From positions 166,955 through 230,954 of the forward strand of contig JBHOGO010000001.1 of assembly GCA_043421945.1 (NCBI GenBank): a stretch of 64,000 bases of DNA. Reading direction: 5' to 3'. The notes under the pieces were generated by a model. That model was not told the DNA's origin, made no database searches, and saw only the letters and a program-made list of their open reading frames with translations. Below are positions 17,386 through 25,777 of the stretch, one piece after another. The stretch comes from Thaumasiovibrio sp043421945. GTDB lineage: Bacteria; Pseudomonadota; Gammaproteobacteria; Enterobacterales; Vibrionaceae. Made by a program: the position numbers and the translations under genes. Each line of letters begins with the position of its first letter. Positions within the stretch are counted from its first letter, which is position 1.

Positions 17386-18267
17386 ATGGATTGGATAATT
17401 TGTACGAAGACGTTTGTCACTGTCGTCGACCAAGGCACAATGGCAAAGGCCGCCTCTCAGCTGAATACAACCAGCTCGGCACTGTCGAAACGCTTATCAT
17501 GGCTGGAGCAACAGCTTGGCGTTCAGCTATTAAAGCGTACGACACGGAGCCTCAACCTAACCGATGCTGGAGAGCTCTTCTACCATAAGAGTCAACATCT
17601 CCTCAATGACTGGAACCAGCTCATCGCAGAGACGACATCCACCTATGGCGAAGTGAGTGGCGTATTTAGAATTGGGGCGCCGTTAGCGATTGGCAGCCGG
17701 TTTCTAGTGAACTACTTGGCTGAGTTTATGGCGGAATATCCCAACCTCAACGTCGAACTCCACACCATCACACCGGGCGAACTCCCTGACCTTAACCTCG
17801 ATATCTTTATTAGCCGCGAGCTACCTGATTTCAACTCGAGTAGTTATATCGCCAAAAAGCTCTACGACTCGCAGCCGAGCTTTTATGCCTCTCCGTACTA
17901 TTTAGAAAGCCACCCTCCCATCACAACAGCGGATGACCTGTTGACACATAACTGCCTTCTCTTTGGCTCTCGAGGGTTCGAGCAACAGCATGATTTTAAT
18001 AATGATATTCGGCTAAAGCTCAAGGGGAACTTTACCAGCCATAATCCAGAAGCATTAATTGGTGCCGCGGTTGCAGGGATGGGGATCATTCTCGTTGGTG
18101 CCAACAATATTCGTCGTGAATTAGACAAAGGGTTATTGGTACCCGTTTTGCCTTCGCTCAAAAAACCGATGCAAACCGCTTATGCTTATTACCCAAAACT
18201 GGACTACAACCACACTAAAACGCGGCTATTCTTAGCCTTTATCCAAGAGAAAGCAAAATTGAATTAA
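17386..18267 (+). CDS. LysR-family transcriptional regulator
   Basis: The protein has 293 residues. The amino-terminal winged helix-turn-helix is clear (FVTVVDQGTMAKAASQLNTTSSALSKRLSWLEQQLGVQLLKRTTRSLNLTDAGELFY, residues about 8-66). A substrate-binding domain follows, with PLAIGSRFLVNYLAEFMAEYPNLNVEL and the late GAAVAGMGIILVG segment. GGAG is 6 nt before the ATG. It is divergent from csrD/mshH across a 292-bp gap and next to a small membrane protein gene. Neither neighbour is a metabolic gene that would reveal a ligand. It lies at the left edge of the lateral flagellar block and may have arrived with it. Target genes are unknown. Confidence 0.87.
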   Translation: MDWIICTKTFVTVVDQGTMAKAASQLNTTSSALSKRLSWLEQQLGVQLLKRTTRSLNLTDAGELFYHKSQHLLNDWNQLIAETTSTYGEVSGVFRIGAPLAIGSRFLVNYLAEFMAEYPNLNVELHTITPGELPDLNLDIFISRELPDFNSSSYIAKKLYDSQPSFYASPYYLESHPPITTADDLLTHNCLLFGSRGFEQQHDFNNDIRLKLKGNFTSHNPEALIGAAVAGMGIILVGANNIRRELDKGLLVPVLPSLKKPMQTAYAYYPKLDYNHTKTRLFLAFIQEKAKLN

Positions 18268-18331
18268 CTCTATACACCAACTGGTCGTTTGATCCTCTCT
18301 GTATGATCTTGCGCCATTAGGGGTATTGGAA

Positions 18332-18643
18332 TTGGGTATATTTAAAAAGAAATCAGTCAATCAAACCGAGTTTGTTCGCTATGGTATTGACTCAACACAG
18401 CGACTATTTCTCTTTTTGATCGCCATCAACTGGGCATTTGTACTTGGTTTTTGGGTACAGATGTTCTATTTCCCCCACTACATCAGCATGGTGTTGTCGA
18501 TATTGCTTCTCTGCTACAACATCCTACTTCTGAATATAGGCAAAATTCGCGCCCGTCGTTTTGAAGATGACCGTCTGCGATTCACTATCACTTTTGCCAC
18601 CTTTTTAACCGTAACCGCTTCGTGGATACTGTACTTCTTTTAA
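18332..18643 (+). CDS. Small three-helix membrane protein of unknown function
   Basis: About 103 residues from a TTG at 18332 with AGGGG 8 nt upstream. A TTG two codons earlier (18326) is closer than ideal to that site. No ATG exists before the first helix. The protein has a basic amino terminus (GIFKKKSVNQTEFVRYG), helices at about 24-46, 53-70 and 85-103, and a basic loop between the last two (KIRARRFEDDRLRF). It ends in an aromatic carboxy terminus. It follows the LysR gene by 64 bp on the same strand and could be co-transcribed. I do not recognise the family. Confidence 0.6.
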   Translation: MGIFKKKSVNQTEFVRYGIDSTQRLFLFLIAINWAFVLGFWVQMFYFPHYISMVLSILLLCYNILLLNIGKIRARRFEDDRLRFTITFATFLTVTASWILYFF

Positions 18644-18761
18644 ATGAAAAGAGAGTCTCTACATAGCCCCCAGCCATAAGACTCAAACAAACACTAACTC
18701 TCAAGCACCCAGCTAGCCTCAAGTAACAGCCTGACCTAAAACAACGAACGGCTTACCAACA

Positions 18762-18779
18762 GCCGCTAGCCCTAGCGGC
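18762..18779. other. Small GC-rich hairpin in the intergenic region
   Basis: GCCGCTA and TAGCGGC (18762-18768, 18773-18779) can form a 7-bp stem with a 4-nt loop. No T tract follows on either strand, so it is not a standard terminator. It lies in the 225-bp gap between the small membrane protein gene and lafU, which otherwise holds only the terminator at 18811-18840. Confidence 0.4.
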
Positions 18780-18810
18780 ATGACGTTCAAAATCACATGG
18801 CAGACGAATA

Positions 18811-18840
18811 AAAAGAGCCTCCTAATAGGAAGCTCTTTTT
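18811..18840. terminator. Bidirectional terminator between the LysR/membrane protein pair and lafU
   Basis: Thirteen-base arms (AAAAGAGCCTCCT and AGGAAGCTCTTTT, one mismatch) flank a 3-nt loop, with T tracts on both strands. It can end the rightward LysR transcript and the long leftward lafB-lafU transcript. Confidence 0.85.
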
Positions 18841-18868
18841 ATACCGTAAACCACTGAAGTTAGTAGTG

Positions 18869-19834
18869 TTAACTCAATGGTCTATTCTGCTCAGCAACAC
18901 GTTGGGCATCTTGAATATCACTCGGGATATCACGACCAAATAGCTGATAGAGAGCCTGTTCACTATGCTGGTTTAGCACCATGATTTCAATCCGGCGGTT
19001 AATATCGCTGGTTGGATTCTCGGCATCGAGCAACATCGTATCAGACATCGCCGAAACCTGAATGACGCGTTCCGTCGGCATACCACCAAACTCAAGCACC
19101 TTGCGTGCTTTTTGTGCTCGCTGACCAGAAAGCTCCCAGTTACTACCACTGGCTTCACGAGAAAAACCCGCAGAATCGGCATGACCCGTGATCATCAATG
19201 GGTTTTCAATCGTCGAGAACGTTGGCGCAAGTGCAAGCAACAAGTCTTCAAAGTATGGCGTCATATAGATACCACCACGCTCGAACATTGGCTCACTCAT
19301 ATTGTCATTCACCAATATTCTGAGCCCTTGCGGCACCACATCCACACTCACCACATCCGTCGCTGATAAAAACTCACTCTGCCCTTTAAGGTACTCGCCT
19401 AACACCACCATCTGATCATGTGTTTCATAACGGCCAGCAATAAGCGAAGGGCCTTCTTCCCCAAGCCCCCCATGGCTATTACCGTCACCACCTTTCACAT
19501 TAGTCGTTAGCGAATTGCCCATATTAACAGGGTTGTTCGCCATACCGGGAACGGCTGCAGGGAGTGCTTTTCCTCCAAGGTCAATTGCAAAAGGGCTATT
19601 GTTCTCAAATAAGGAGTGGTGAGGGTTAGGGTTCTGGTGGCCGCTAAGATGACCGACGATACGTGATTTCTCTTCGTCGGTCGTTACCTGTAGCACCCAC
19701 ATCACCATAAAGAACGCCATCATTGCTAACGTAAAATCAGCAAAGGCGACTTTCCATGCGCCACCATGCGCTTTGCTCGTCTGGCGCCGAGAGCCTCGAC
19801 GGACAATAATAGTTTGCTGTTGATGGCTACGCAT
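18869..19834 (-). CDS. lafU: LafU, lateral flagellar stator subunit (MotB family)
   Basis: The protein has 321 residues: a basic cytoplasmic start, one membrane helix (about 29-50) with the ion-carrying Asp33 in AFADFTLAMMAFFMVMWVL, and an OmpA-like peptidoglycan-binding domain (about 190-300, with MITGHADSAGF and NRRIEIMVL). With LafT it forms the stator that drives lateral flagella. The MotA/MotB-type pair fits a proton-driven motor, as known for V. parahaemolyticus lateral flagella, in contrast to sodium-driven PomAB. The gene overlaps the lafT stop by 1 bp and is last in the lafB-U run. Confidence 0.92.
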   Translation of the reverse strand: MRSHQQQTIIVRRGSRRQTSKAHGGAWKVAFADFTLAMMAFFMVMWVLQVTTDEEKSRIVGHLSGHQNPNPHHSLFENNSPFAIDLGGKALPAAVPGMANNPVNMGNSLTTNVKGGDGNSHGGLGEEGPSLIAGRYETHDQMVVLGEYLKGQSEFLSATDVVSVDVVPQGLRILVNDNMSEPMFERGGIYMTPYFEDLLLALAPTFSTIENPLMITGHADSAGFSREASGSNWELSGQRAQKARKVLEFGGMPTERVIQVSAMSDTMLLDAENPTSDINRRIEIMVLNQHSEQALYQLFGRDIPSDIQDAQRVAEQNRPLS

Positions 19835-20691
19835 TATTGGAATACCTGCTGTGTGACCCAGCCTTCCATCTCAGAGAATGTCGGTTTAACATCCAATAGA
19901 ATGAGCTTACGCCCTGCATCCACCGCAACAAGTGAAGGCTTAGCCCCCGCAAAGTTCACGAAGATCGCTTTCACACATTCAAAGGCTGAAATTTCACGGC
20001 GTACACGCTTTTCCATCGCAGCAGAGATTGGATCAAAGATACAGTAACAGAAGAAGATACCAAGGAATGTGCCGACTAACGCAGCAGCGACACTCAGACC
20101 GATCGCAGACATATCACCATCGATATTACTCATCGTAATAACAATTCCCATCACCGCCGCTAAAATACCAAAGCCCGGCATCGCCTCTGCTAATTTATGC
20201 ATCGATTGAGAAGCTTGCAGCATATCGGCTTCAATCGCGGCAACTTCCTGCTCTAGCATTCCCTCTAACTCATGAGAAGTAATCTTACCCATCGCCAAGA
20301 GTCGGAAGTTATCACTAATGAAAGTGACCAAATGCGGATACTCCAGCACTTCAGGGTAAATCAGGAAAAGGCTTGATTGAAATGGGTCTTCAATGTGCTC
20401 ATCCAACACACGCATACCGCCAGTACGTACTTGCTCTAGCAAGTGGTGCATCAGAGAAAGTAACTCACGGTATAACTTACGCTCATCACGCTTTACGAGC
20501 AGAAGTTTAGTTTGAACCCACATCTCTTTAATCACGACATTACTTGTGCCAATCGCTGTTGCGCCGGCACCAGCCCCAAGAATAATCAGAAGTTCCGCAG
20601 GTTGCCACATCGTACCAAGATAGCCGCCGGCCATCATGTACCCACCAAACACACAGACCACAATGATCAGGATGCCCATTACTTTTTGCAT
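19834..20691 (-). CDS. lafT: LafT, lateral flagellar stator subunit (MotA family)
   Basis: The protein has 285 residues from ATG 20689-20691 with AGAGGA 6 nt upstream. A longer frame from 20724 would overlap lafS and is less likely. Four membrane helices are visible, two at the start (MGILIIVVCVFGGYMMAGGYL, PAELLIILGAGAGATAIG) and two after the large cytoplasmic domain (FGILAAVMGIVITM, GLSVAAALVGTFLGIFFCYCIF). The conserved Pro before the third helix is present (AMPGFG). The length matches proton-type MotA rather than the shorter PomA. Pairs with LafU. Confidence 0.92.
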   Translation of the reverse strand: MQKVMGILIIVVCVFGGYMMAGGYLGTMWQPAELLIILGAGAGATAIGTSNVVIKEMWVQTKLLLVKRDERKLYRELLSLMHHLLEQVRTGGMRVLDEHIEDPFQSSLFLIYPEVLEYPHLVTFISDNFRLLAMGKITSHELEGMLEQEVAAIEADMLQASQSMHKLAEAMPGFGILAAVMGIVITMSNIDGDMSAIGLSVAAALVGTFLGIFFCYCIFDPISAAMEKRVRREISAFECVKAIFVNFAGAKPSLVAVDAGRKLILLDVKPTFSEMEGWVTQQVFQ

Positions 20692-20701
20692 GATGTTTCC
20701 T

Positions 20702-21436
20702 CTATTGCAGGTGTTGAATAACAACCCGTAAATTCTTTAGTGACTGCTTATGAAGCTGACAGATGCGGGCTTCAGTGAGCCCCAATACCATCGCGATCTC
20801 TTTTAAGCTCATCTCATGTTGGTAATACAGCCCTAAGATCAGCTGCTCTCTTTTCGGAAGTTGACCCAGTGCGTGGGTCATCAGATCTTCATCGATCATT
20901 CGACGCACACCACGATCTTCATAATCAAGACCACTCAGTGTTTGTCCTTCCTCAAAGAGTTGCTCTAGGCTATGTAGCTCTTCGGCTTGGGCTGCATACA
21001 TCAGGCGATGGTACTCTTCCTGAGTAATATCCATCGCGGCAGCAACTTCATGTTCCGTTGGGTTACGCTTTAACTCTTTCGCGAGCAACTTGGTGCGGTT
21101 ATTCATTTGATGCACTTTCTGTCGAAGCTGACGTGGTCGCCAATCACGACGTCTCAGCTCATCCAAAATGGCACCACGAACACGGCGCACCGCAAAGTAC
21201 TGAAAGTTATCATCCATATCACCGTATCGGCGTATCGCTTCCAGCAAACCCATCAAGCCAATCTGCTCCATATCATCAAGGCCCATAGCACCTGAAGCAT
21301 GAGGACGTAGCTGATTGACGATACGTTTAACCATACCGAGGTGTTTACGAATAATGGCTTCTTCATTCACCGCCGAAGGCTGCTGTTGCCATTGACCGTA
21401 GTCGGCTTCAATGGTGGCTGATTGCGCTTCTAACAT
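20702..21436 (-). CDS. lafS: LafS, lateral flagellar sigma-28 factor (FliA family)
   Basis: The protein has 244 residues. Region 2 (HLGMVKRIVNQLRPH..DDMEQIGLMGLLEAIRRYG..FQYFAVRRVRGAILDELRRRDW), region 3 (KELKRNPTEHEVAAAM) and region 4 (LPKREQLILGLYYQHEMSLKEIAMVLGLTEARICQLHKQSLKNLR) are all intact. It should direct RNA polymerase to late lateral genes. The matching promoter is visible before lafA (26692-26718). Its antagonist would be the FlgM at 38733-39050. It lies between lafF and lafT. Confidence 0.93.
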   Translation of the reverse strand: MLEAQSATIEADYGQWQQQPSAVNEEAIIRKHLGMVKRIVNQLRPHASGAMGLDDMEQIGLMGLLEAIRRYGDMDDNFQYFAVRRVRGAILDELRRRDWRPRQLRQKVHQMNNRTKLLAKELKRNPTEHEVAAAMDITQEEYHRLMYAAQAEELHSLEQLFEEGQTLSGLDYEDRGVRRMIDEDLMTHALGQLPKREQLILGLYYQHEMSLKEIAMVLGLTEARICQLHKQSLKNLRVVIQHLQ

Positions 21437-21450
21437 GCTGCCTCCTCGCC

Positions 21451-21918
21451 CTATTGAATAACCATTTTGGTAAACAGCACTTCTTCAATACGGTGTTGAT
21501 AACCGTTTTGTACTAACACCATCGCTAACTCTTTATGAACGCGGCTTTGAAGTGCTTCAATATCCTTTAACTGACGGACTTCCTCATAGCTTTTCTGTGA
21601 AAACATTCTTAACAGGACATTTTTCGCGACAGGTTTAAATTCCAACAATGCTTCATGAGCGGCATCTGAGTTGGTTTTCAGCGCCATTTCTAGCAGCAAA
21701 TAGTGAGTACGATCGTCACCATCCACAGAGATGACAAACTTATCAAGGCTGGTAAAACGTGCCTGATTCGCTTCATCTGATTGACCAAATAGGTTTATCG
21801 CAACAGGTTGCTCACTGCTCAACAAAAAGTACGTTGATACCGCGGTTACCGCGATAATCGCAAGGGCAATAGCGCCGGCAAACAACATACTCAAGCCGAT
21901 CTTATTAGACTGATTCAT
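21451..21918 (-). CDS. lafF: LafF, lateral FliL
   Basis: The protein has 155 residues: one membrane helix (about 7-31, IGLSMLFAGAIALAIIAVTAVSTYF) followed by a periplasmic FliL domain. FliL-family proteins form a ring around stator units and help torque generation or stator stability. The order lafE-lafF-lafS matches V. parahaemolyticus. The sequence is short and divergent, but position and layout agree. Confidence 0.85.
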   Translation of the reverse strand: MNQSNKIGLSMLFAGAIALAIIAVTAVSTYFLLSSEQPVAINLFGQSDEANQARFTSLDKFVISVDGDDRTHYLLLEMALKTNSDAAHEALLEFKPVAKNVLLRMFSQKSYEEVRQLKDIEALQSRVHKELAMVLVQNGYQHRIEEVLFTKMVIQ

Positions 21919-21928
21919 TTTAAATACC

Positions 21929-23044
21929 TCACACTAAGCGCGCGATTCGATTCGCGTCTTGATGCATTAAGAAAGAAGAAATTGAAGAAGGTGATTCCAA
22001 AGCGTCATCGCTCAACAAATCGATGTCATTGGCAGCAATGAATGTATTCATGGTGGCTTCGGTGTGAGCAGGTTGCTCATGATGCTCACCGACATCAACG
22101 TTAACTCCCGCTTCTGCGAGCTGCTTTCCATCAAGGTCGGCACGTAGCCTTTCAATGCTTTGTTGCAGTGCTTCACGTAAAGCAGGATCGCTAACGTTAA
22201 TCTGCACGTTGAGTTTCCCACCTTCCATTTTCACTGCGAGGTCTAGCGCGCCCATTTGTGGCGGATCGAGACGAATACGTGCGTGTTGAACATCTTGCTT
22301 CATCTGCAATTCAACACGTTCTTTTAACACCGAAACCAGTTGCTGGCCCCATTGCTGCTGTTGAGCATCCAGCTTGACGGGTGCCCATTCAGCACGAGAA
22401 GATGCAGCGTCTTGTGCTTGGTTCGTCATTATTTGCTGAGTGGATTGAAGGCTAGAGATCGACAGATCTTGTGACTCCAATTGATGAAGTGCTGGTGCGA
22501 CAGGTGTCATCGCATTCGACATAATACGCTCCATCGCTTGCATGAAATTCAAGGTTTCTCCGCCCGCAGCCTGAGCTGTGGAAAGCAGATTATTTTCCGT
22601 TGCCAAGGATGAAGCATAAGCAGATTGTGAACCCAGCCCACCAAGTTGACGCGATAACTGCACAGAGACATCTTGCAGCCCATCGGCTTGACGCATCATG
22701 TTGACGACCTCATCACGCATCGCCGTACCCAGCTGGTTGACGACGTTAATCACGCGATACTGGCCATCTGGCGGAAGTTGATCAAGTAATGGTTGCTCGG
22801 TATCAAACTCCCACCCCTCTTCGGCTAGCCCTTTGAGTTGATCATAAAGATCAAACCAATAAGCTTGAGTACCCTCAGAAGTATCAACATCAAGTTGAGC
22901 ATCTTGTGCAGGTTGAGCTGCCCCCATACCAAGCAGTTGAGCGAAAAGATCGAGTTCACTCTCTTGCCCTTCGGCGATACGTGATGAAGCAGAAGAAGTA
23001 CCTTGATTTGCCGACGTATTAGCAGAATTAATTGCCGCGACCAT
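21929..23044 (-). CDS. lafE: LafE, lateral hook-length control protein (FliK)
   Basis: The protein has 371 residues. A low-complexity, Gln/Ala/Ser-rich amino-terminal ruler region precedes the carboxy-terminal Flg_hook domain (about 240-335), marked by ARIRLDPPQMGALDLAVKMEGGKLNVQINVSDPALREALQQS. FliK is secreted, measures the hook and switches export specificity through FlhB. Its ATG overlaps the lafD stop in TAATG. Confidence 0.88.
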   Translation of the reverse strand: MVAAINSANTSANQGTSSASSRIAEGQESELDLFAQLLGMGAAQPAQDAQLDVDTSEGTQAYWFDLYDQLKGLAEEGWEFDTEQPLLDQLPPDGQYRVINVVNQLGTAMRDEVVNMMRQADGLQDVSVQLSRQLGGLGSQSAYASSLATENNLLSTAQAAGGETLNFMQAMERIMSNAMTPVAPALHQLESQDLSISSLQSTQQIMTNQAQDAASSRAEWAPVKLDAQQQQWGQQLVSVLKERVELQMKQDVQHARIRLDPPQMGALDLAVKMEGGKLNVQINVSDPALREALQQSIERLRADLDGKQLAEAGVNVDVGEHHEQPAHTEATMNTFIAANDIDLLSDDALESPSSISSFLMHQDANRIARLV

Positions 23045-23352
23045 TACAGCATCCCCCCAGATTCAACCGTGCTGTAGGCAGAAACGCCTTCACGCTGTTG
23101 TTGGTAGTTGGATAACACCAATCCGATGCGATCTTTTTCTGCTTCACACGCCGTCATTGCCGCAAGGTGTACTTTTTTCAGGGCAATTAACTCACTTTTA
23201 AGGCTTTGTGCTAGCTCTGGGTTCTCTTTAAAATTAGCGAGCAACTTGAATAGCTGCTTATCCAACTTTCTAACCACGTCCCATTCGTCAGCCTTAGCAT
23301 GATGCTGCAGCTTCAGTGCAAAGCGGTGCAACAAATCAGCATTAATGACCAT
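23044..23352 (-). CDS. lafD: LafD, FliT-like export chaperone
   Basis: The protein has 102 residues, almost entirely helical, and overlaps lafC by 11 bp and lafE by 1 bp. Size, charge and position after fliS match FliT, which binds the FliD cap protein before export. Sequence signature alone is weak, as is usual for this family, so the call leans on position. Confidence 0.75.
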   Translation of the reverse strand: MVINADLLHRFALKLQHHAKADEWDVVRKLDKQLFKLLANFKENPELAQSLKSELIALKKVHLAAMTACEAEKDRIGLVLSNYQQQREGVSAYSTVESGGML

Positions 23353-23737
23353 GAGTTGCTCCGAAGTTCTGCCAACCCTCTTGAATATTTTGCATCACCG
23401 TACGAACTTCACCCAGCGCCTCAAGATCATTGCTGCTGCTGGCTTTGAATAGCTTTAAGCTAGAAAATTCGTAAAGCTCACTCATGCGCTGCGCCACTTC
23501 CCCACCTTTATCGAGATCTAACGCACTGTTAAGACCGCCGATAATGTCGATGCACTTGGCAATGGCTTCACCTTTTTCTTTAAATCGGCGCGCTTCCATA
23601 TGGCCGTGTGCGCGATCTAACGTATCCATAAAGCCATTGATCATCATCATCACCAACTGATAAGGCGACGCTGCCGCCGCTTGAGCTTCAACATTTACTT
23701 GGTGGTAGGCATCAAACCCAGAGTCATCCATCAACAT
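23342..23737 (-). CDS. lafC: LafC, FliS flagellin chaperone
   Basis: The protein has 131 residues. It has the FliS start (FDAYHQVNVEAQAAAASPYQLVMMMINGFMDTLDRAHGHM) and the helix with IAKCIDIIGGLNSALDLDKGGEVAQRM. It binds unfolded LafA flagellin in the cytoplasm and delivers it to the export gate. It lies 11 bp after lafB. Confidence 0.92.
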   Translation of the reverse strand: MLMDDSGFDAYHQVNVEAQAAAASPYQLVMMMINGFMDTLDRAHGHMEARRFKEKGEAIAKCIDIIGGLNSALDLDKGGEVAQRMSELYEFSSLKLFKASSSNDLEALGEVRTVMQNIQEGWQNFGATHGH

Positions 23738-23748
23738 GAAATCAATCC

Positions 23749-25125
23749 TTAAAACATGAACATTGAACCCGTCGACTGCATTTGCGACATGGTTTGTTGC
23801 ATCGACGTGTATTGGCGTAAATAGCGGTTGTAGGTTTTTTCCATGCGATAATCGAGCTGCTCGCTCTTATCATCAACACGGTCGATATTGCCTTGAAGGG
23901 TATCTTGTTTACTTTTTAATAAGTTAGAGCCAGAGTTAGCGCTACCGGTATAAGGTTCAATCGCCTTTTCTAACGAAGCAATCGCACCGTTTTCACCCAA
24001 GAAAATCTCATCAATTTTCTCTGGATTTTCAGCTAACGCTTGTTCAAAGCGAGCTGAATCAATTTTGAGTGTGCCATCGCGGTTAGCCTCAATACCGATG
24101 CTGTATAGCGTGCCTTCATCAAACTCACCACGGGTGACATTGTTCAGCATATTTTTCAAGCTGCGCGCAGTACCGTCTCCTGCTAGTGCACCAGCGGTAG
24201 TGATGGTGATACTGTTGTCATCATCATCGTCGTCATCATCTGCGTCATCTTCATTTTCTAACGCAAAATCTGTCTTGGTGTGTTTATTAAGGGTATTCAC
24301 GAGGTTGTTATAGGCATCAACAAACTCTTTCACCGCATCCGTTGAAGCTTCTGTGTCACTACCCACCACCAACGTAATCGGCTCTTCACCAGACTGTTGT
24401 GCTTTGGTCAGCTCAATCGTGACACCATAAATCGCGTTATCGATGGCGTTGGTGCTATTACGGAGTTTTAGCCCCCCTTCACCACCCAGATAAACAATGG
24501 AGTCCTGTGCTTTATTAAGTTCTTTACGTGGTTCAAAATAATCACTAAAGTCATCGTCACTACTCACAGTGAACGCGTTCTCTTCACCGGTTTCGTTACT
24601 GGTTAGTACTAAGCTGCGCTCACCATTGCTTTGCACCACGGTAGCAGATACTTCAATACCCAATTCATCAGCTTCAACATTGATGAAATCAGCAAGGTCC
24701 TGAATGTTCTTATCACCGTCACTATTAAACTCAGCAAAATCGACCGTAATCGTTTCACCATTCAGTTCAATCGTGATTTCACCGTCTTCTGGAAGCGCAT
24801 CCCCTTTTAAGGTAAATGCATCTTGCTGCGCCTTGGCAAGCTGGCTAACAAACAGGTCGTAAGAGCCTTCACGTGCCGAAGAGCTGGCCGATGCGGTGAA
24901 AAAACCCTCTTCACTCGGAATCGCGCTGTTCTTCACAAAGCTGCTATCCGTTTCATTCAACTTGTCGAGCGCAGAGCTGAATGAACTGAATGCAGAATCG
25001 ATATCTTTCCAAGCGTCAAGTTGCGCTTGGTAGCTGTTCTTCTGAGTCGCATATTGAATATCGAATGGCTGACGCTGAATCATCACCATTTGCATCGCCA
25101 TTGATGCAGGATCCATCATCGACAT
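23749..25125 (-). CDS. lafB: LafB, lateral filament cap protein (FliD)
   Basis: The protein has 458 residues. The FliD_N region (MDPASMAMQMVMIQRQPFD) and FliD_C region are present, with coiled-coil ends (about 395-455, TLQGNIDRVDDKSEQLDYRMEKTYNRYLRQYTSMQQTMSQMQ). AGGAG is 6-7 nt before the ATG. A run of Asp residues (DDADDDDDDDDN, about 290-301) is encoded by a trinucleotide tract at 24220-24252. It is the first gene of lafBCDEFSTU, served by the sigma-54 promoter at 25213-25230. It caps the growing lateral filament. Confidence 0.93.
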   Translation of the reverse strand: MSMMDPASMAMQMVMIQRQPFDIQYATQKNSYQAQLDAWKDIDSAFSSFSSALDKLNETDSSFVKNSAIPSEEGFFTASASSSAREGSYDLFVSQLAKAQQDAFTLKGDALPEDGEITIELNGETITVDFAEFNSDGDKNIQDLADFINVEADELGIEVSATVVQSNGERSLVLTSNETGEENAFTVSSDDDFSDYFEPRKELNKAQDSIVYLGGEGGLKLRNSTNAIDNAIYGVTIELTKAQQSGEEPITLVVGSDTEASTDAVKEFVDAYNNLVNTLNKHTKTDFALENEDDADDDDDDDDNSITITTAGALAGDGTARSLKNMLNNVTRGEFDEGTLYSIGIEANRDGTLKIDSARFEQALAENPEKIDEIFLGENGAIASLEKAIEPYTGSANSGSNLLKSKQDTLQGNIDRVDDKSEQLDYRMEKTYNRYLRQYTSMQQTMSQMQSTGSMFMF

Positions 25126-25212
25126 AACTCTCTCCTTGGTGCTTTAAGCACTGTCTAAAGGCGTTTTCCAGCTGCTGTAGCAAGGTATTTTCTACCGCCA
25201 TATAGCGCTAAC

Positions 25213-25230
25213 AGCAAGAAACGTTCCAAG
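25213..25230 (-). promoter_or_regulatory. Sigma-54 promoter of the lafB operon
   Basis: On the minus strand the sequence reads CTTGGAACGTTTCTTGCT. GG and GC are separated by exactly 10 nt, with TTGG at -24 and TTGC at -12, nearly the consensus. Transcription would start near 25202, giving a leader of about 77 nt before lafB. The element at 25309-25337 lies about 110 bp upstream, a normal enhancer distance for a sigma-54 activator such as LafK. Confidence 0.85.
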
Positions 25231-25292
25231 TGACAAAAGTCAGTAAAAATAAGCTTTTAAGCCACATTTAATACAAAATTTCCAAAAATGAG

Positions 25293-25337
25293 ATTCCGCT
25301 TTCTAAAAAGCGGAATGAGTACTTCCGCCTAACGGAA
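25293..25337. promoter_or_regulatory. Candidate LafK enhancer site upstream of lafB
   Basis: A perfect 10-bp inverted repeat (ATTCCGCTTT at 25293-25302 and AAAGCGGAAT at 25307-25316) overlaps the composite element AGCGGAATG-N3-ACTTCCGC-N3-ACGGAA (25309-25337). The latter recurs with identical spacing upstream of flgB at 37663-37691. Four half-sites of the TTCCG/CGGAA type are present here. Confidence 0.7.
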
Positions 25338-25693
25338 ATAACTTCCACACTTAATCTCATGCTATTGAAATACAAAGAAACTATATAATTTAAACGACTA
25401 TTGAAGGGGTTTCTTAAGGGGCGACAAAACAGTCAATTTTGAATTTAAATATGATGAATAGATAGATTTACAGCCTGATAACAACTAGGTACAAGCATTT
25501 GCTACTGCTTTTCGGCTATAAAGAACAAAAGTAACAACATTAAGATCGCGGGCACCTTTAGCATTCGGTTTTTAGCGTTAGTCCCAGAGCAACCACCACG
25601 AGAAACTGCAAAAATTAGACACCAAAAAATGGGAATAAAAAAGTAAAGAAAGGGAGAAGAGGAGACTCTGAAGCAGTGTCAGAGACATAAACA

Positions 25694-25726
25694 AAAAAAA
25701 CCGCCAACAGAGTTGACGGTTTTTTA
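25694..25726 (-). terminator. lafA terminator
   Basis: Arms AAAAAACCGTCAAC and GTTGGCGGTTTTTT (minus-strand reading, one mismatch) with a short loop, followed by a long T tract on the minus strand. It lies 52 bp after the lafA stop and would separate abundant flagellin mRNA from lafB. Confidence 0.88.
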
Positions 25727-25777
25727 TCAGCGTTGGGCTGTGAATGCGCAAGCGCCTTTCACTCACCTCAAGCCGTA

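Larger units (their letters stand above)
25126..25777. other. Intergenic region between lafB and lafA
   Basis: These 652 bases hold the lafB leader, its sigma-54 promoter (25213-25230), the TTCCG/CGGAA operator cluster (25293-25337) and, next to lafA, the lafA terminator (25694-25726). The stretch 25340-25690 is AT-rich and I see no convincing gene in it. A 62-codon frame on the minus strand (25578-25766) overlaps the terminator and has no family features. Confidence 0.7.
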
